From contig WVSL01000016.1 in assembly GCA_015689685.1 (NCBI GenBank), positions 1 to 64,000 of the forward strand: 64,000 nt of DNA, given 5' to 3'. This document shows positions 52,956 to 61,853 of the stretch, in pieces. Below the pieces are notes generated by a model, which was given only the letters and a program-made list of their open reading frames with translations, made no database searches and was not told the origin of the DNA. This DNA comes from Rhodobacterales bacterium HKCCE2091 (GTDB taxonomy: Bacteria; Pseudomonadota; Alphaproteobacteria; Rhodobacterales; Rhodobacteraceae). The first letter of the stretch is position 1; each line of letters starts with the position of its first letter. A program made the translations under genes and the position numbers.

Positions 52956-54284
52956 TCAGCGTCCGGCAGGCAGAGCGTCAACCGCCTCCGCGAAGGCCCG
53001 CGCGTCCGCCGGGGCCTGCCCGAAGCGGTTCGCGGGAGACAGGGCGACGCCCGGATGATCGCGCGCCACGAGGTCGGACAGGTTCGCGCCCGTCGCCTGC
53101 GCCTCGCGGCACAGGTCCTTAACCGCGCCCTGGGCCTCCTGCCTCGGCATCCGCTCCGCCAGCGCGAAGCTCCAGGCTTCCGCGTCGATCAGGCCGAGCG
53201 GGTCGTCCAGCGCCGCGGCCAGCGCCTCCGGAACGGGCTCCGCGATCTCCGACAGCTCGGCGGCCAGTGCCAGCGCCCGGCCCGCGGCCAGCACCAGCGG
53301 CGAAAAGCTGAGCCATTCGGCGAACCAGGCGCCGCCGTCCCGCTGTTCGGCGGGGGAAAGGGCCGCGGTCAGCACCTGTGCCTGCGCCGCCGCGTAGGGG
53401 GCGAGCGCCATCAGCACGGACGGGCCGACCGGGTTCTGCTTCTGCGGCATCGTGGAGGATCCGCCGCCCGCGCCGAGCCTCAGCCCGCCGATCCCGGACT
53501 GGCACAGCCGTTCCATGTCGCGGCCCATCTTGGCGGTCAGCCCGGCGGCGGCCGCCATCCAGCCGCCAAGCTCCACGATCCGGTCCCGCGCGGCGTGCCA
53601 GCTTGCGCCGGAGTCCGACAGCCCGAGCGCCTCGGCCAGCCCGGCGCGGATCGCGGGGGCGTCCGGCCCGAAGGCCGACCCGGTCCCCGCCGCGCCCGAC
53701 AGCGAGACGCAGAGCACCCGCGGCCTGAGCTCCGCCAGCCGGTCGAGATGGCGCAAGAGCGGCGCACCCCAACCCGCCGCGACGGCGCCGAAGGTCGAGG
53801 GCGCGGCGTACTGGCCATAGGTGCGCGCGGCCATCGGCGTTTCGGCATGGTCACGCGCGAGCGCGGCAAGGCCCTTCAGGAGCCGCCGGCAATCGGTCTC
53901 CATGATCTCCAGCGCGCGGCGCATCCGCAGCATCAGCGCGGTGTCCACGATGTCCTGCGAGGTCGCGCCCCAGTGCAGGAACTGCGCGTGTTCCGGCGCG
54001 CCGATCTCGGCCCGGAAGGCCGCGACCAGCGCCGGGATCGGGACACCGTTCCGCCCGGTCTCCGCGGTCAGGGCGGCGGGGTCGATGCTGGCCTCCATCG
54101 CGGCGCGGTGGATCGCGGCGGCGGCGGTCTCGGGGATCAGGCCGAGCCGCCCCTGCACCTGCGCCAGTGCGCCCTCGACCAGCAGCATCGCGCGGATCTC
54201 GGCGCTGTCGGTGAACAGGCGCGCGAGGTCGGGATGGGTGAACAGCCCGCGGTAGATCGCGCTGTCGAAGGCCGATCCGCTCAT
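52956..54284 (-). CDS. pcaB: 3-carboxy-cis,cis-muconate cycloisomerase
   Basis: The 442-residue enzyme of the fumarase/aspartase superfamily acts in the protocatechuate branch of the beta-ketoadipate pathway. It begins like PcaB (FDSAIYRGLFTHPDLARLFTD), has QFLHWGATSQDIVDTA, and the superfamily signature GSSTMPQKQNPVGPS. Adenylosuccinate lyase-like relatives are the main alternative, but the adjacent pcaD supports PcaB. It overlaps the pcaD stop by four bases. pcaC, pcaH and pcaG are not nearby. Confidence 0.88.
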   Translation of the reverse strand: MSGSAFDSAIYRGLFTHPDLARLFTDSAEIRAMLLVEGALAQVQGRLGLIPETAAAAIHRAAMEASIDPAALTAETGRNGVPIPALVAAFRAEIGAPEHAQFLHWGATSQDIVDTALMLRMRRALEIMETDCRRLLKGLAALARDHAETPMAARTYGQYAAPSTFGAVAAGWGAPLLRHLDRLAELRPRVLCVSLSGAAGTGSAFGPDAPAIRAGLAEALGLSDSGASWHAARDRIVELGGWMAAAAGLTAKMGRDMERLCQSGIGGLRLGAGGGSSTMPQKQNPVGPSVLMALAPYAAAQAQVLTAALSPAEQRDGGAWFAEWLSFSPLVLAAGRALALAAELSEIAEPVPEALAAALDDPLGLIDAEAWSFALAERMPRQEAQGAVKDLCREAQATGANLSDLVARDHPGVALSPANRFGQAPADARAFAEAVDALPAGR

Positions 54285-55084
54285 GCCGTCCCGGGCAGGT
54301 GGCCGACCGCGCGCAGGAAATCCGACACCAGAGCGGCGAACTTCTCCGGCATCTCGACCGGCGGCAGGTGGCCCGCGCCGTGGATCAGCTGGTAGCGTGC
54401 GCCGGGAATGGTGTCGGCCAGTTCGCGCACGAGGTCGGGCGGCGTCGACCCGTCCTCGGACCCGGCGATGACCAGCGCGGGCAGGCGCAGCGCCGCGGTG
54501 GTGGCGTGGAAATCCGTGCCGGCGATGGCGGCACAGCAGCCGGCATACCCGTCCACGCCCGTGGTCTCGACCATCCGGCGCCAGATATCCACATCATCCT
54601 TGGCCCGGAAGCCCTTGGAAAACCAGCGTTCCATGATGGAATCGCTCAGCGAGGCGGTGCCACCGGCCATCACCGCGTCGATCCGGTCCTGCCACATCTC
54701 GCGCGTGCCGATCTTGGTCGCGGTGTTGGACAGGACGACGGCGCGCACGAGGTCGAGCCGCTTGGTCGCGAGCCCCTGCGCGATCAGCCCGCCGATGGAG
54801 ATACCGACGAAGACGCAGTCCTTCACCCCGAGCGTATCCAGAAGCCGCTCGGCATCCGTGACCAGCGAGCCCATCGAATAGGGCGCGCGCGGCGCCGCCG
54901 ACAGCCCGTGGCCACGCTTGTCGTAGCGGACGAGGCGCAGTCCGGCGGGCAGGTGCGGCAGGACCGCGTCCCAGAGCCTCATGTCGGTGCCGAGCGAGTT
55001 GGCGAACACGACCGCCGGTCCCCCGGAGTCGCCGCTTTCCTCCACCGCGAGGTGAAGACCGTCTTCGAGCCTGATGCTGCGCAT
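54281..55084 (-). CDS. pcaD: 3-oxoadipate enol-lactonase
   Basis: The 267-residue alpha/beta hydrolase has FANSLGTDMRLWDAVLPHL, YDKRGHGLS, the nucleophile elbow GISIGGLIAQGLA (Ser) and the catalytic His in IHGAGHLPPVEMPE, all typical of PcaD. It opens the enol-lactone formed downstream of PcaB. The ATG at 55084 has GGGGGAC upstream and fits the family start (RSIRLEDGLHLA); the frame is open further upstream. It is the first gene of the pcaD-pcaB pair and divergent from the alcohol dehydrogenase gene. Confidence 0.9.
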   Translation of the reverse strand: MRSIRLEDGLHLAVEESGDSGGPAVVFANSLGTDMRLWDAVLPHLPAGLRLVRYDKRGHGLSAAPRAPYSMGSLVTDAERLLDTLGVKDCVFVGISIGGLIAQGLATKRLDLVRAVVLSNTATKIGTREMWQDRIDAVMAGGTASLSDSIMERWFSKGFRAKDDVDIWRRMVETTGVDGYAGCCAAIAGTDFHATTAALRLPALVIAGSEDGSTPPDLVRELADTIPGARYQLIHGAGHLPPVEMPEKFAALVSDFLRAVGHLPGTA

Positions 55085-55214
55085 GTCCACTTGTCCCCCG
55101 AACGCGCGGGTGGCGCAAGGGGAGGTCGCGAACGGAACAATCCCGACGCGTTCGGGAAAGCGAGCCGCGTCCGGGGCTTGCGAAGGTCCACCGGAAACGG
55201 ACAGGGGACGGGTC

Positions 55215-56294
55215 GTGCGGGTCAAGGCAGCGGTAGCGGTGGCGTTCAACGCGCCGATGGTGATCGAGGAACTAGAGCTTCGCGATCCGGGTCCGGGCGA
55301 GGTCCGGGTGCGGATCGAGGCCGCCGCGATCTGCCATTCGGACATTTCCTACCTCGACGGCGGGTGGGGCGGCGACTTGCCCGCGGTCTACGGCCACGAG
55401 GCGGCGGGCGTTGTGGAAGAGGTCGGCGAGGGCGTGAAATCCGTGCTCGTCGGATCGCGCGTGATCGTGACGCTGATCCAGCATTGCGGTCATTGCCCCG
55501 AATGCGGGTCGGGCCGACCGGTCCACTGCGGGTCCTTCACCGCCATTCCGCCGGTATTACGGCGCGCGGACGGCACCGTGGTCACGCAGGGGCTCAAGTG
55601 CGCGGCCTTCGCCGAGCAGGTCGTCGTCGACCAGAGCCAGATCGCGCCCCTGCCGGGCGACTTGCGGTCCGAGGTCGGCTGCCTGCTGGCCTGCGGCGTG
55701 CCCACGGGGCTCGGCGCAGTGGTCAACACCGCGCGGGTGCGGCCCGGCGACCGGGTCGTGGTGATCGGCGCGGGCGGGGTCGGACTCAACACCATCCAGG
55801 GCGCCGCGATTTCCGGCGCGTCGCGGATCGTGGCGCTGGATCTCGAACCCTCGAAACTGGACGACGCGCGGTCCTTCGGCGCCACCGACACCGTCGCCGC
55901 GACCGACCCCGACCCCGCGCGGGCCGTCCGCAGGGCGATGAAGGGTCACGGTGCGGACCACGTCTTCGTCACCGTGGGCGTGCCCAAGGTCTACGACGAC
56001 GCCTGGGCCTTTCTCGCCCCCGGCGGCACGGTCTACGCGGTCGGCATGCCCCATTCCGGCGCGATGTCGAGCTACGAGGCGGTCAACGTCGCCTATTCCG
56101 GCCACGGCATGCGGGGCTCGCGGATGGGGGACATCGTGCTGCGCCGGGACATCCCGTGGATGGCCGACCTGCACGCGCAGGGGCGGCTGAAGCTGGACGA
56201 GCTGATCTCGGGGCGGTTCCGGCTCGACCAGATCAACGAGGCGTTCGAGGACACGAGGCGCGGCAAGGCGCGGCGGAACGTGATCGTGTTCTGA
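55215..56294 (+). CDS. Zinc-dependent alcohol dehydrogenase (medium-chain family)
   Basis: The 359-residue enzyme has the catalytic-zinc Cys in AAICHSDISYLDG, the GHEAAGVVEEVGEGV motif and four structural-zinc cysteines in CGHCPECGSGRPVHC. The NAD-binding motif is VIGAGGVGLNTIQGA. It resembles class III-like or aryl-alcohol dehydrogenases; the substrate is undecided. The start is GTG at 55215 with AGGGGACGG upstream, since homology begins at VKAAVAVAFNAP. It is divergent from pcaD (130 bases). Confidence 0.9.
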   Translation: MRVKAAVAVAFNAPMVIEELELRDPGPGEVRVRIEAAAICHSDISYLDGGWGGDLPAVYGHEAAGVVEEVGEGVKSVLVGSRVIVTLIQHCGHCPECGSGRPVHCGSFTAIPPVLRRADGTVVTQGLKCAAFAEQVVVDQSQIAPLPGDLRSEVGCLLACGVPTGLGAVVNTARVRPGDRVVVIGAGGVGLNTIQGAAISGASRIVALDLEPSKLDDARSFGATDTVAATDPDPARAVRRAMKGHGADHVFVTVGVPKVYDDAWAFLAPGGTVYAVGMPHSGAMSSYEAVNVAYSGHGMRGSRMGDIVLRRDIPWMADLHAQGRLKLDELISGRFRLDQINEAFEDTRRGKARRNVIVF

Positions 56295-56344
56295 CAAGGT
56301 AACGCCGGGCGAAGTTCCTGCGCGTGACATGCGGTTCGGGCCGT

Positions 56345-56381
56345 CGGTCCCGACGCGCCGACCGGGGAACGGCCGGGACCG
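56345..56381. terminator. Long-loop hairpin after the alcohol dehydrogenase gene
   Basis: CGGTCCCG (56345-56352) pairs with CGGGACCG (56374-56381) across a 21-base loop in the 167-base gap before the enolase-superfamily gene. There is no U tract. It is a weak candidate for transcription end or control of the next gene. Confidence 0.3.
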
Positions 56382-56461
56382 GGGCGAAGCCCGAATTCTG
56401 GACCGGCCCGCGCAAACGTGATTGCGTCCAACGGCGACACCGGGGGGAGGCGGAGACGGAC

Positions 56462-57685
56462 ATGAGACTGGAACACCTGGAAATCTTCGTCACAGCCCCG
56501 CCGCCGCCGGGATGGGGCGGGCGCTACTGGCAGATCGTGCGGCTGACGACCGAATGCGGGATCACGGGACTGGGCGAGGTCTACGCGGCCGGCGTGGGGC
56601 CGGTGGCGATGCAGGCGGTGATCCGCGACGTCTTCGACCGGCACATGGCGGGCGAGAACCCGGAGAACGTCGAGATGATGTTCCGCCGGGCCTATTCCAG
56701 TGGTTTCACGCAACGCCCCGACCCGACCGTGATGGGTGCCTTTTCGGGCCTCGAGATGGCGTGTTGGGACATCCTCGGCAAGAAGCGCGAACGCCCGGTC
56801 TGGGCGCTCATTGGCGGGCGGATGAACGACCGGGTGCGGGCCTATACGTACCTCTACCCGATGCCGCACCACCCGCTGCCGGCGTTCTGGATCGACGCGG
56901 ACATGGCCGCGGAAGCCGCGGTCGCGCTGGTCGATGACGGCTGGACGGCAGTGAAGTTCGACCCCGCCGGTCCCTACACCCTGCGATCGGGCCACAGCCC
57001 GGCGATGTCCGATATCGAGACCTCCGTCGCCTTCTGCCGGGCGATCCGCGCGGCCGTGGGCGGCCGCGCGGACCTGCTGTTCGGTACGCATGGCCAGTTC
57101 GCCACCGGCGGCGCGCTCCGGATGGGCCACGCCATCGCGCCGTATTCGCCGCTCTGGTACGAGGAACCCGTGCCGCCCGACGATGCCGCCGCGATGGCCG
57201 AGGTGTCCCACGGCCAGCCCGTGCCGGTCGCGGCGGGGGAACGGCTGACGACCAAGGCCGAGTTCGCGCCGCTCCTGCGCGCGGGCGCGATCCGCATCTG
57301 CCAGCCCGCGCTCGGGCGCGTCGGCGGGATATGGGAGGCGAAGAAGCTCGCCGCCATCGCCGAGGTCCACAACGCCCAGGTCGCCCCGCATCTCTATGCC
57401 GGGCCGGTGGAATGGGCCGCGAACGTGCACCTGGCCGTGTCGATCCCGAACATCCTGATGGTCGAGGCGATCGAGACGGATTTCCACGAGGCGCTCGTCA
57501 CCGGCCGCCCGAAGGTGGAGAACGGCTTCGTCACGGCGCCCGAGGCACCGGGTCTCGGCATCGAGCTGAACGACGACATCGCCCGCGCCCATCCCTACGA
57601 CGGCGACCGCCTGCACCTCGAGATGCAGGAGGCCCCCTGCGACTGGCAGCACGGCAACGCCTTCGGCGGCGGCGCGGTGGACTGA
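56462..57685 (+). CDS. Mandelate racemase/muconate lactonizing enzyme family protein (sugar-acid dehydratase-like)
   Basis: The 407-residue enolase-superfamily enzyme has a capping N-terminal domain and a TIM barrel. Visible features are the barrel-strand Lys in DGWTAVKFDPAGP, the FGTHGQF segment with a catalytic His, metal-ligand Glu residues in WYEEPVPPDD and AAGERLTTK, and VAPHLYAGP. This pattern is like D-galactonate or related sugar-acid dehydratases rather than true muconate cycloisomerase. GGGGGAGGCGGAG precedes the ATG. The catabolic substrate is not predictable. Confidence 0.88.
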   Translation: MRLEHLEIFVTAPPPPGWGGRYWQIVRLTTECGITGLGEVYAAGVGPVAMQAVIRDVFDRHMAGENPENVEMMFRRAYSSGFTQRPDPTVMGAFSGLEMACWDILGKKRERPVWALIGGRMNDRVRAYTYLYPMPHHPLPAFWIDADMAAEAAVALVDDGWTAVKFDPAGPYTLRSGHSPAMSDIETSVAFCRAIRAAVGGRADLLFGTHGQFATGGALRMGHAIAPYSPLWYEEPVPPDDAAAMAEVSHGQPVPVAAGERLTTKAEFAPLLRAGAIRICQPALGRVGGIWEAKKLAAIAEVHNAQVAPHLYAGPVEWAANVHLAVSIPNILMVEAIETDFHEALVTGRPKVENGFVTAPEAPGLGIELNDDIARAHPYDGDRLHLEMQEAPCDWQHGNAFGGGAVD

Positions 57686-57693
57686 CGCGCCGC

Positions 57694-57723
57694 CCCGTCA
57701 GCCCGAGGCCCGTCAACCCGAGG
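57694..57723 (+). repeat. Tandem 15-base repeat upstream of the first RTX gene
   Basis: CCCGTCAGCCCGAGG (57694-57708) is followed at once by CCCGTCAACCCGAGG (57709-57723), one mismatch apart. The repeat ends exactly at the TTTGAACC element, which suggests tandem regulator binding or a recent small duplication. Confidence 0.6.
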
Positions 57724-57753
57724 TTTGAACCGCCCGCCGGCCCCCCGCGACCC
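57724..57753 (+). promoter_or_regulatory. Bipartite element TTTGAACC-N16-CGACCC, first RTX gene
   Basis: TTTGAACC (57724-57731), 16 bases, then CGACCC (57748-57753), ending 38 bases before the start codon. It has the same spacing as the elements at 19997, 59242 and 60414. Confidence 0.55.
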
Positions 57754-57791
57754 ATGCAGGACAGAGATGCACCTGCGAGGGGGGACACGAC

Positions 57792-59180
57792 ATGCCGAGC
57801 GTTTTCGAGGGAACAGCCTGGAACGACCTGATCTGGGGCACCGACGGGGCCGACTGGATCTACGGCCGCGGCGGCAACGACTACATCGACGGCGGCAAGG
57901 GCAGCGACTTCATCTTCGGCGGCGACGGCCATGACCGCATCTTCGCGGGGCGCGGCCACGACAGCGTCCGCGGCGGAGACGGCAACGACGAGATCCACGG
58001 CGACCGAGGCCGCGACACGATCCACGGCGAGGACGGCGACGACATCATCGACGGCGGCGCGCATGACGACGAGGTCTGGGGCGACGGCGGCAACGACATC
58101 CTGTTCGGGGGCGGCGGCAACGACCTGCTCGTCGGTGGATGGGGCAACGACTTTCTGCACGGCGGCTCCGGCGCCGACATCCTGAACGGCGGCACGGGTT
58201 TCGATATCGCGAGCTACGCCGGTTCGCCCACGGGCGTTTGGGTCAACCTGACCTCGGGCACCGGCATCGGCGGCGACGCGGACGGGGACATCCTGCTGTC
58301 CATCGCCGGGATCGAGGGGTCGCAGTTCGGCGACGTGCTCTACGGCCACGACAAGACCAACCTGTTCAACGGCGGCGCGGGCGACGACGTGATCTACGGG
58401 CTCGAAAGCTCCGACACGATCTTCGGCGGCGGCGGCGACGACATCATGTTCGGCGGCGACCATTCCGACGACATCCATACCGGGATCGGCTTCGACTACG
58501 CCGATGGCGGCGAGGGTCCCTTCGACGGTCTCCATTTCTCGGAGAATTCGGCCTTCGGCTGGACGATCCACGCGGGTCTCGGCCTCGCCCGTCAGTTCGT
58601 CGACGGCAAGGCCGGGAACGTGATCCTGAACGAGACCGAGTTCGAAGGGTTCGAATACATCCACGGGTCCGACGCGGGCGACCTCATCTGGGGCACGACG
58701 GGGACCGACAGGCTCTACGGCGAGGGCGGCGACGACAGCATTCACGGCGGCGACGGGTCCGATTTCCTGCGATCCGGCGCGGGCGGCTACGACCGGCTCT
58801 GGGGCGACGCGGGCGACGACGGGCTCGGTGCCGATGCCGATGCCACCTATGTCGAGATGACCGGCGGCAACGGCGCGGATGCGTTCTGGTTCGCGTGGGA
58901 GCAGGGGTCGCAGGCGCTGCGCGGCCGGGTCAACGACTTCGACCGCGCCGAGGGCGACATCATCGCCTTCAACTACGCGCTGCAGGATGACCTGGTGTTC
59001 CGCGGCACCTCGGGCTTCGCCTCGAACGGGCAGGGCTCCTGGCGGGTGCAGGTGGAAAACGGCGGCGCGCTCAACCGCGTGCAGGTCGACGAGAACGGCG
59101 ACGGGGTGCAGGACTGGTACTTCGATGTCCACATGGACACGCCGGGCACCCTGGTCGCCACGGATTTCATCTTCGACTGA
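57792..59180 (+). CDS. RTX-type calcium-binding secreted protein 1
   Basis: The 462-residue acidic protein has no signal peptide. Residues 8-135 form about a dozen RTX nonapeptides (G-G-x-G-x-D-x-U-x), followed by the linker FDIASYAGSPTGVWVNLTSG, a second repeat block (about 180-240) and a third (about 295-345). The C-terminal part contains GADAFWF, NDFDRAEGDIIAF, NGDGVQDWYFDVHMD and ends ATDFIFD, like the serralysin C-terminal domain and type I secretion signal. No catalytic domain is present. Calcium should fold the repeats outside the cell. GAGGGGGG precedes the ATG. It is the first of four tandem paralogues; no type I transporter genes are in the window. Confidence 0.9.
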   Translation: MPSVFEGTAWNDLIWGTDGADWIYGRGGNDYIDGGKGSDFIFGGDGHDRIFAGRGHDSVRGGDGNDEIHGDRGRDTIHGEDGDDIIDGGAHDDEVWGDGGNDILFGGGGNDLLVGGWGNDFLHGGSGADILNGGTGFDIASYAGSPTGVWVNLTSGTGIGGDADGDILLSIAGIEGSQFGDVLYGHDKTNLFNGGAGDDVIYGLESSDTIFGGGGDDIMFGGDHSDDIHTGIGFDYADGGEGPFDGLHFSENSAFGWTIHAGLGLARQFVDGKAGNVILNETEFEGFEYIHGSDAGDLIWGTTGTDRLYGEGGDDSIHGGDGSDFLRSGAGGYDRLWGDAGDDGLGADADATYVEMTGGNGADAFWFAWEQGSQALRGRVNDFDRAEGDIIAFNYALQDDLVFRGTSGFASNGQGSWRVQVENGGALNRVQVDENGDGVQDWYFDVHMDTPGTLVATDFIFD

Positions 59181-59241
59181 TCCCGGCCCGGCCCCACCGG
59201 TCAGACCTTCCGAGCCGATCTTCCCCCCAGACAGCCTCCGG

Positions 59242-59271
59242 TTTGAACCCCGCGCGATGCGGGGGCGAACC
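59242..59271 (+). promoter_or_regulatory. Bipartite element TTTGAACC-N16-CGAACC, second RTX gene
   Basis: TTTGAACC (59242-59249), 16 bases, then CGAACC (59266-59271), ending 50 bases before the start codon. In this copy the spacer is itself a dyad (CCCCGC-GCGAT-GCGGGG). Confidence 0.5.
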
Positions 59272-59321
59272 CACGACCTCGGGGGTGCAATCCCGCGCCC
59301 CGAAGGGTGGGAGACACCGTC

Positions 59322-60353
59322 ATGGGCTGGAACGCGAGTCACACGATCTACTGGGGCAACGACTGGGGCGATGTCGTCTGGGGCCTCGACCACGGCGAGA
59401 AGATCCACGGGCTGAAGGGCCATGACATCCTGTTCGGCGACGGCGGCAACGACACCGTCTTCGGCGGCCGCGGCAACGACACGATCGACGGCGGGCTCGG
59501 CCACGACTACCTGTCGGGCGACCGCGGCAACGACTTCATCCACGGCGGTTACGGCGACGACGCGCTGCTCGGCGGGGCGGGGCACGACATCCTGCGCGGC
59601 GGATGGGGCAACGACATCCTGATCGGCGGCAGCGGCAACGACACGCTCGAGGGCGGCTCGGGCTACAACACGCTTGCCGGCGGCGACGGCGACGACCTCG
59701 TGACCGGGGTGACGTTGCTCGATACCGCGATGGGCGGGGGCGGGACCGACACGCTGGAGCTGACCAACCTCGGCCTCGGCGGCGGCATCGAGCTGGTCAT
59801 GAACAGCGGCCTCGCCGAGGGGCGGCTCGGCAACCGGGACTACCGCACCTCCTTCACCGGGTTCGAGAACGTGGTCGGCACCGATGGCCACGACACGATC
59901 TGGGGCACCGAGGGGCGGAATGTCATCAACGGCGGGCCGGGGCAGGACCAGCTCTACGGGCGGGGCGGCGACGACTTCGTGATCGGCCTCGACGGGGCCG
60001 ACAGGGTCGACGGCGGGTGGGGCAACGACTGGCTTCTCGGCGGCGGCGGCACCTGGATGCACGGCAATGTCGGCGCCGACACGTTCCAGTTCGTGGGCCA
60101 GGCCGTCGAGAACCCCGAACTGCCGGGCGACGTGATCGACTACACGCGGGGCGATGGCGACAGCATCATCATCGGCGACGTGGTCAACCCGTTCCTGACC
60201 GCCGCCCATGTCACGCTGACCACGTTCAAGGGCTACGACGACCTGACCATGATCGAGGTCGACCGCGATCTCGACGGCGTGGCCGACTGGCGGGTGCGGG
60301 TCTGGTCCACCGATGGCGACCACATCGCCTTCGACGAACTGACCCTGATGTGA
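59322..60353 (+). CDS. RTX-type calcium-binding secreted protein 2 (shorter paralogue)
   Basis: The 343-residue protein has RTX nonapeptides from about residue 30 to 135 (for example GDGGNDTVFGGRGNDTIDGG), a linker region (LELTNLGLGGGIELVMNSG), a short second repeat block (about 190-255) and a C-terminal region GDVIDYTRGDGDSIIIGDV ... DLDGVADWRVRVWSTDGDHIAFDELTLM. The C-terminus differs from the DF(I/V)(F/L) ending of its three neighbours, but keeps the D-G-V-x-D-W strand, so secretion by type I export is still plausible. GGGAG precedes the ATG at 59322; a GTG at 59307 is an alternative start. Confidence 0.87.
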   Translation: MGWNASHTIYWGNDWGDVVWGLDHGEKIHGLKGHDILFGDGGNDTVFGGRGNDTIDGGLGHDYLSGDRGNDFIHGGYGDDALLGGAGHDILRGGWGNDILIGGSGNDTLEGGSGYNTLAGGDGDDLVTGVTLLDTAMGGGGTDTLELTNLGLGGGIELVMNSGLAEGRLGNRDYRTSFTGFENVVGTDGHDTIWGTEGRNVINGGPGQDQLYGRGGDDFVIGLDGADRVDGGWGNDWLLGGGGTWMHGNVGADTFQFVGQAVENPELPGDVIDYTRGDGDSIIIGDVVNPFLTAAHVTLTTFKGYDDLTMIEVDRDLDGVADWRVRVWSTDGDHIAFDELTLM

Positions 60354-60366
60354 GCCCCCTGTCCCC

Positions 60367-60392
60367 CCGCCCGCGCCAGATAGCGCGGGCGG
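60367..60392 (+). terminator. Hairpin between RTX genes 2 and 3
   Basis: CCGCCCGCGC (60367-60376) pairs with GCGCGGGCGG (60383-60392) around a six-base loop, 14 bases after the stop of RTX gene 2. No U tract follows. It separates the transcription units, in keeping with a new element starting at 60414. Confidence 0.5.
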
Positions 60393-60413
60393 TCCCGCGT
60401 CCGATCACCGGGA

Positions 60414-60443
60414 TTTGAACCCTCCGCCCGCCCGGCGTGACCC
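60414..60443 (+). promoter_or_regulatory. Bipartite element TTTGAACC-N16-TGACCC, third RTX gene
   Basis: TTTGAACC (60414-60421), 16 bases, then TGACCC (60438-60443), ending 60 bases before the start codon at 60504. Confidence 0.5.
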
Positions 60444-60503
60444 ACGGGTGGAGGCGGCGAGCGCCGCGGGACAAGGACACATCCGAAGGAGCGGAGCGAA
60501 CAG

Positions 60504-61844
60504 ATGCCCAATTTCATCTACGGAACCAACGCAGGCGAAGTCCTCTACGGCGGCTACCAGCAGGATTACATCCTCGGCTACGGCGGCGACGACCTGATCG
60601 GTGCGGGCGGTGGCGACGACCGCGTCTGGGGCGGGCTCGGCAACGACTGGCTGTTCGGGTCCACGGGCGACGACACGCTGAACGGCGAGGGCGGCGACGA
60701 CGAGCTCTACGGCGGTGACGGCGACGACTACCTGAACGGCGGCGACGGCAGCGACGAGCTGCACGGCGGCGACGGCTACGACACCCTGATCGGCGGCTAC
60801 GGCAACGACCTGATGAACGGCGGCGCCGGGGCCGACTACTTCAACGGCGGCGGCGGATACGATACCGCCGACTATTCCGACGCCAGCGGCAAGGTCTACG
60901 TCAACCTCCACGCCCATGCCGGCTACTGGAACGAGGCCCAGGGCGACCAGCTCTGGCTGGTCGAGCGGGTCGAGGGATCGGCCTACGACGACTACCTCTT
61001 CGGGGATTCCGGCCCCAACACGCTGAACGGCAACAACGGCAACGATTACCTCGCCGGCGGCGAGGGCAACGACGCGCTCAACGGCGGCGCGGGCAACGAC
61101 GTCATCTACGGCCAGGACGGCAACGACAACATCCAGGCCGGAACCGGCCAGAACACGGTCGACGGCGGCAACGGGGCGCATGACGTGCTCAGTTTCCAGG
61201 ACAACACCGCGCCGGTCGGGTGGACCGTCGACATGGGCACCGGCCAGGCGACCCAGGTCTATTCCGGCGGGATCTACTGGCTGTTCTGGAACAAGACCGC
61301 GTTCTCCAACATCGAGGACATCAACGGCTCGTCGCTCGCCGACACGATCAAGGGCGACAACGGCGCGAACGTCCTGAACGGGATCAGCGGCGACGACGTC
61401 ATCTCCGGCTACGGCGGCGACGACTACATCACCGTCGGGGACGGCCATTCCACGATCAGCGGCGGTGCCGGCAACGACATGCTCAGGGCCAGGACGACCG
61501 CGGATTCGGCCGTCATGACCGGCGGCACCGGCGCGGACGAGTTCCGTTTCGAGGACGGCGGCGGCACGCCGGGCGGCGATCGCGGCGACATCACCGACTT
61601 CAACCGCGACCAGGGCGACGTGATCCACATCGCGGAGTTCCTGCCCGGCGATCTGATGTTCCAGGGCATCGGGAACTTCGCCGGCGGCGGGCAGATGTCC
61701 TTCCGCGTCGCCCCCGGCGGCATCTGGTCGAACAACGTCGACATCCAGGTCGACAACGACGGCGACGGGGTCACCGACTGGTACTTCGACGTCCAGATCA
61801 CCGACGGAAACGGCCAGCTGACGGCGTCGGACTTCATCTTCTGA
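60504..61844 (+). CDS. RTX-type calcium-binding secreted protein 3
   Basis: The 446-residue paralogue has a first RTX block (about residues 15-120, [20 protein letters not shown]), the linker [24 protein letters not shown], a second block (about 165-220) and a third (about 285-325). The C-terminal module is [30 protein letters not shown] and [29 protein letters not shown]. The ending has the negatively charged residue plus hydrophobics typical of type I secretion signals. No signal peptide or enzyme domain. It is preceded by the TTTGAACC element and followed by a strong 14-bp hairpin. Confidence 0.9.
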   Translation: MPNFIYGTNAGEVLYGGYQQDYILGYGGDDLIGAGGGDDRVWGGLGNDWLFGSTGDDTLNGEGGDDELYGGDGDDYLNGGDGSDELHGGDGYDTLIGGYGNDLMNGGAGADYFNGGGGYDTADYSDASGKVYVNLHAHAGYWNEAQGDQLWLVERVEGSAYDDYLFGDSGPNTLNGNNGNDYLAGGEGNDALNGGAGNDVIYGQDGNDNIQAGTGQNTVDGGNGAHDVLSFQDNTAPVGWTVDMGTGQATQVYSGGIYWLFWNKTAFSNIEDINGSSLADTIKGDNGANVLNGISGDDVISGYGGDDYITVGDGHSTISGGAGNDMLRARTTADSAVMTGGTGADEFRFEDGGGTPGGDRGDITDFNRDQGDVIHIAEFLPGDLMFQGIGNFAGGGQMSFRVAPGGIWSNNVDIQVDNDGDGVTDWYFDVQITDGNGQLTASDFIF

Positions 61845-61853
61845 CGCCAGCGG

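Noticed and set aside
57724-57755. Heat-shock (RpoH) promoter reading of TTTGAACC ... CCCAT upstream of RTX gene 1
   Set aside because: The distance between TTGAA and CCCAT is about 21 bases, too long for RpoH, and the CCCAT is not kept in the other copies.
57531-60323. 930-codon antisense reading frame across RTX genes 1 and 2
   Set aside because: It mirrors the GGN/GAC repeats of the sense genes, has no ribosome site, crosses several genes and gaps, and is a known artefact of high GC3.
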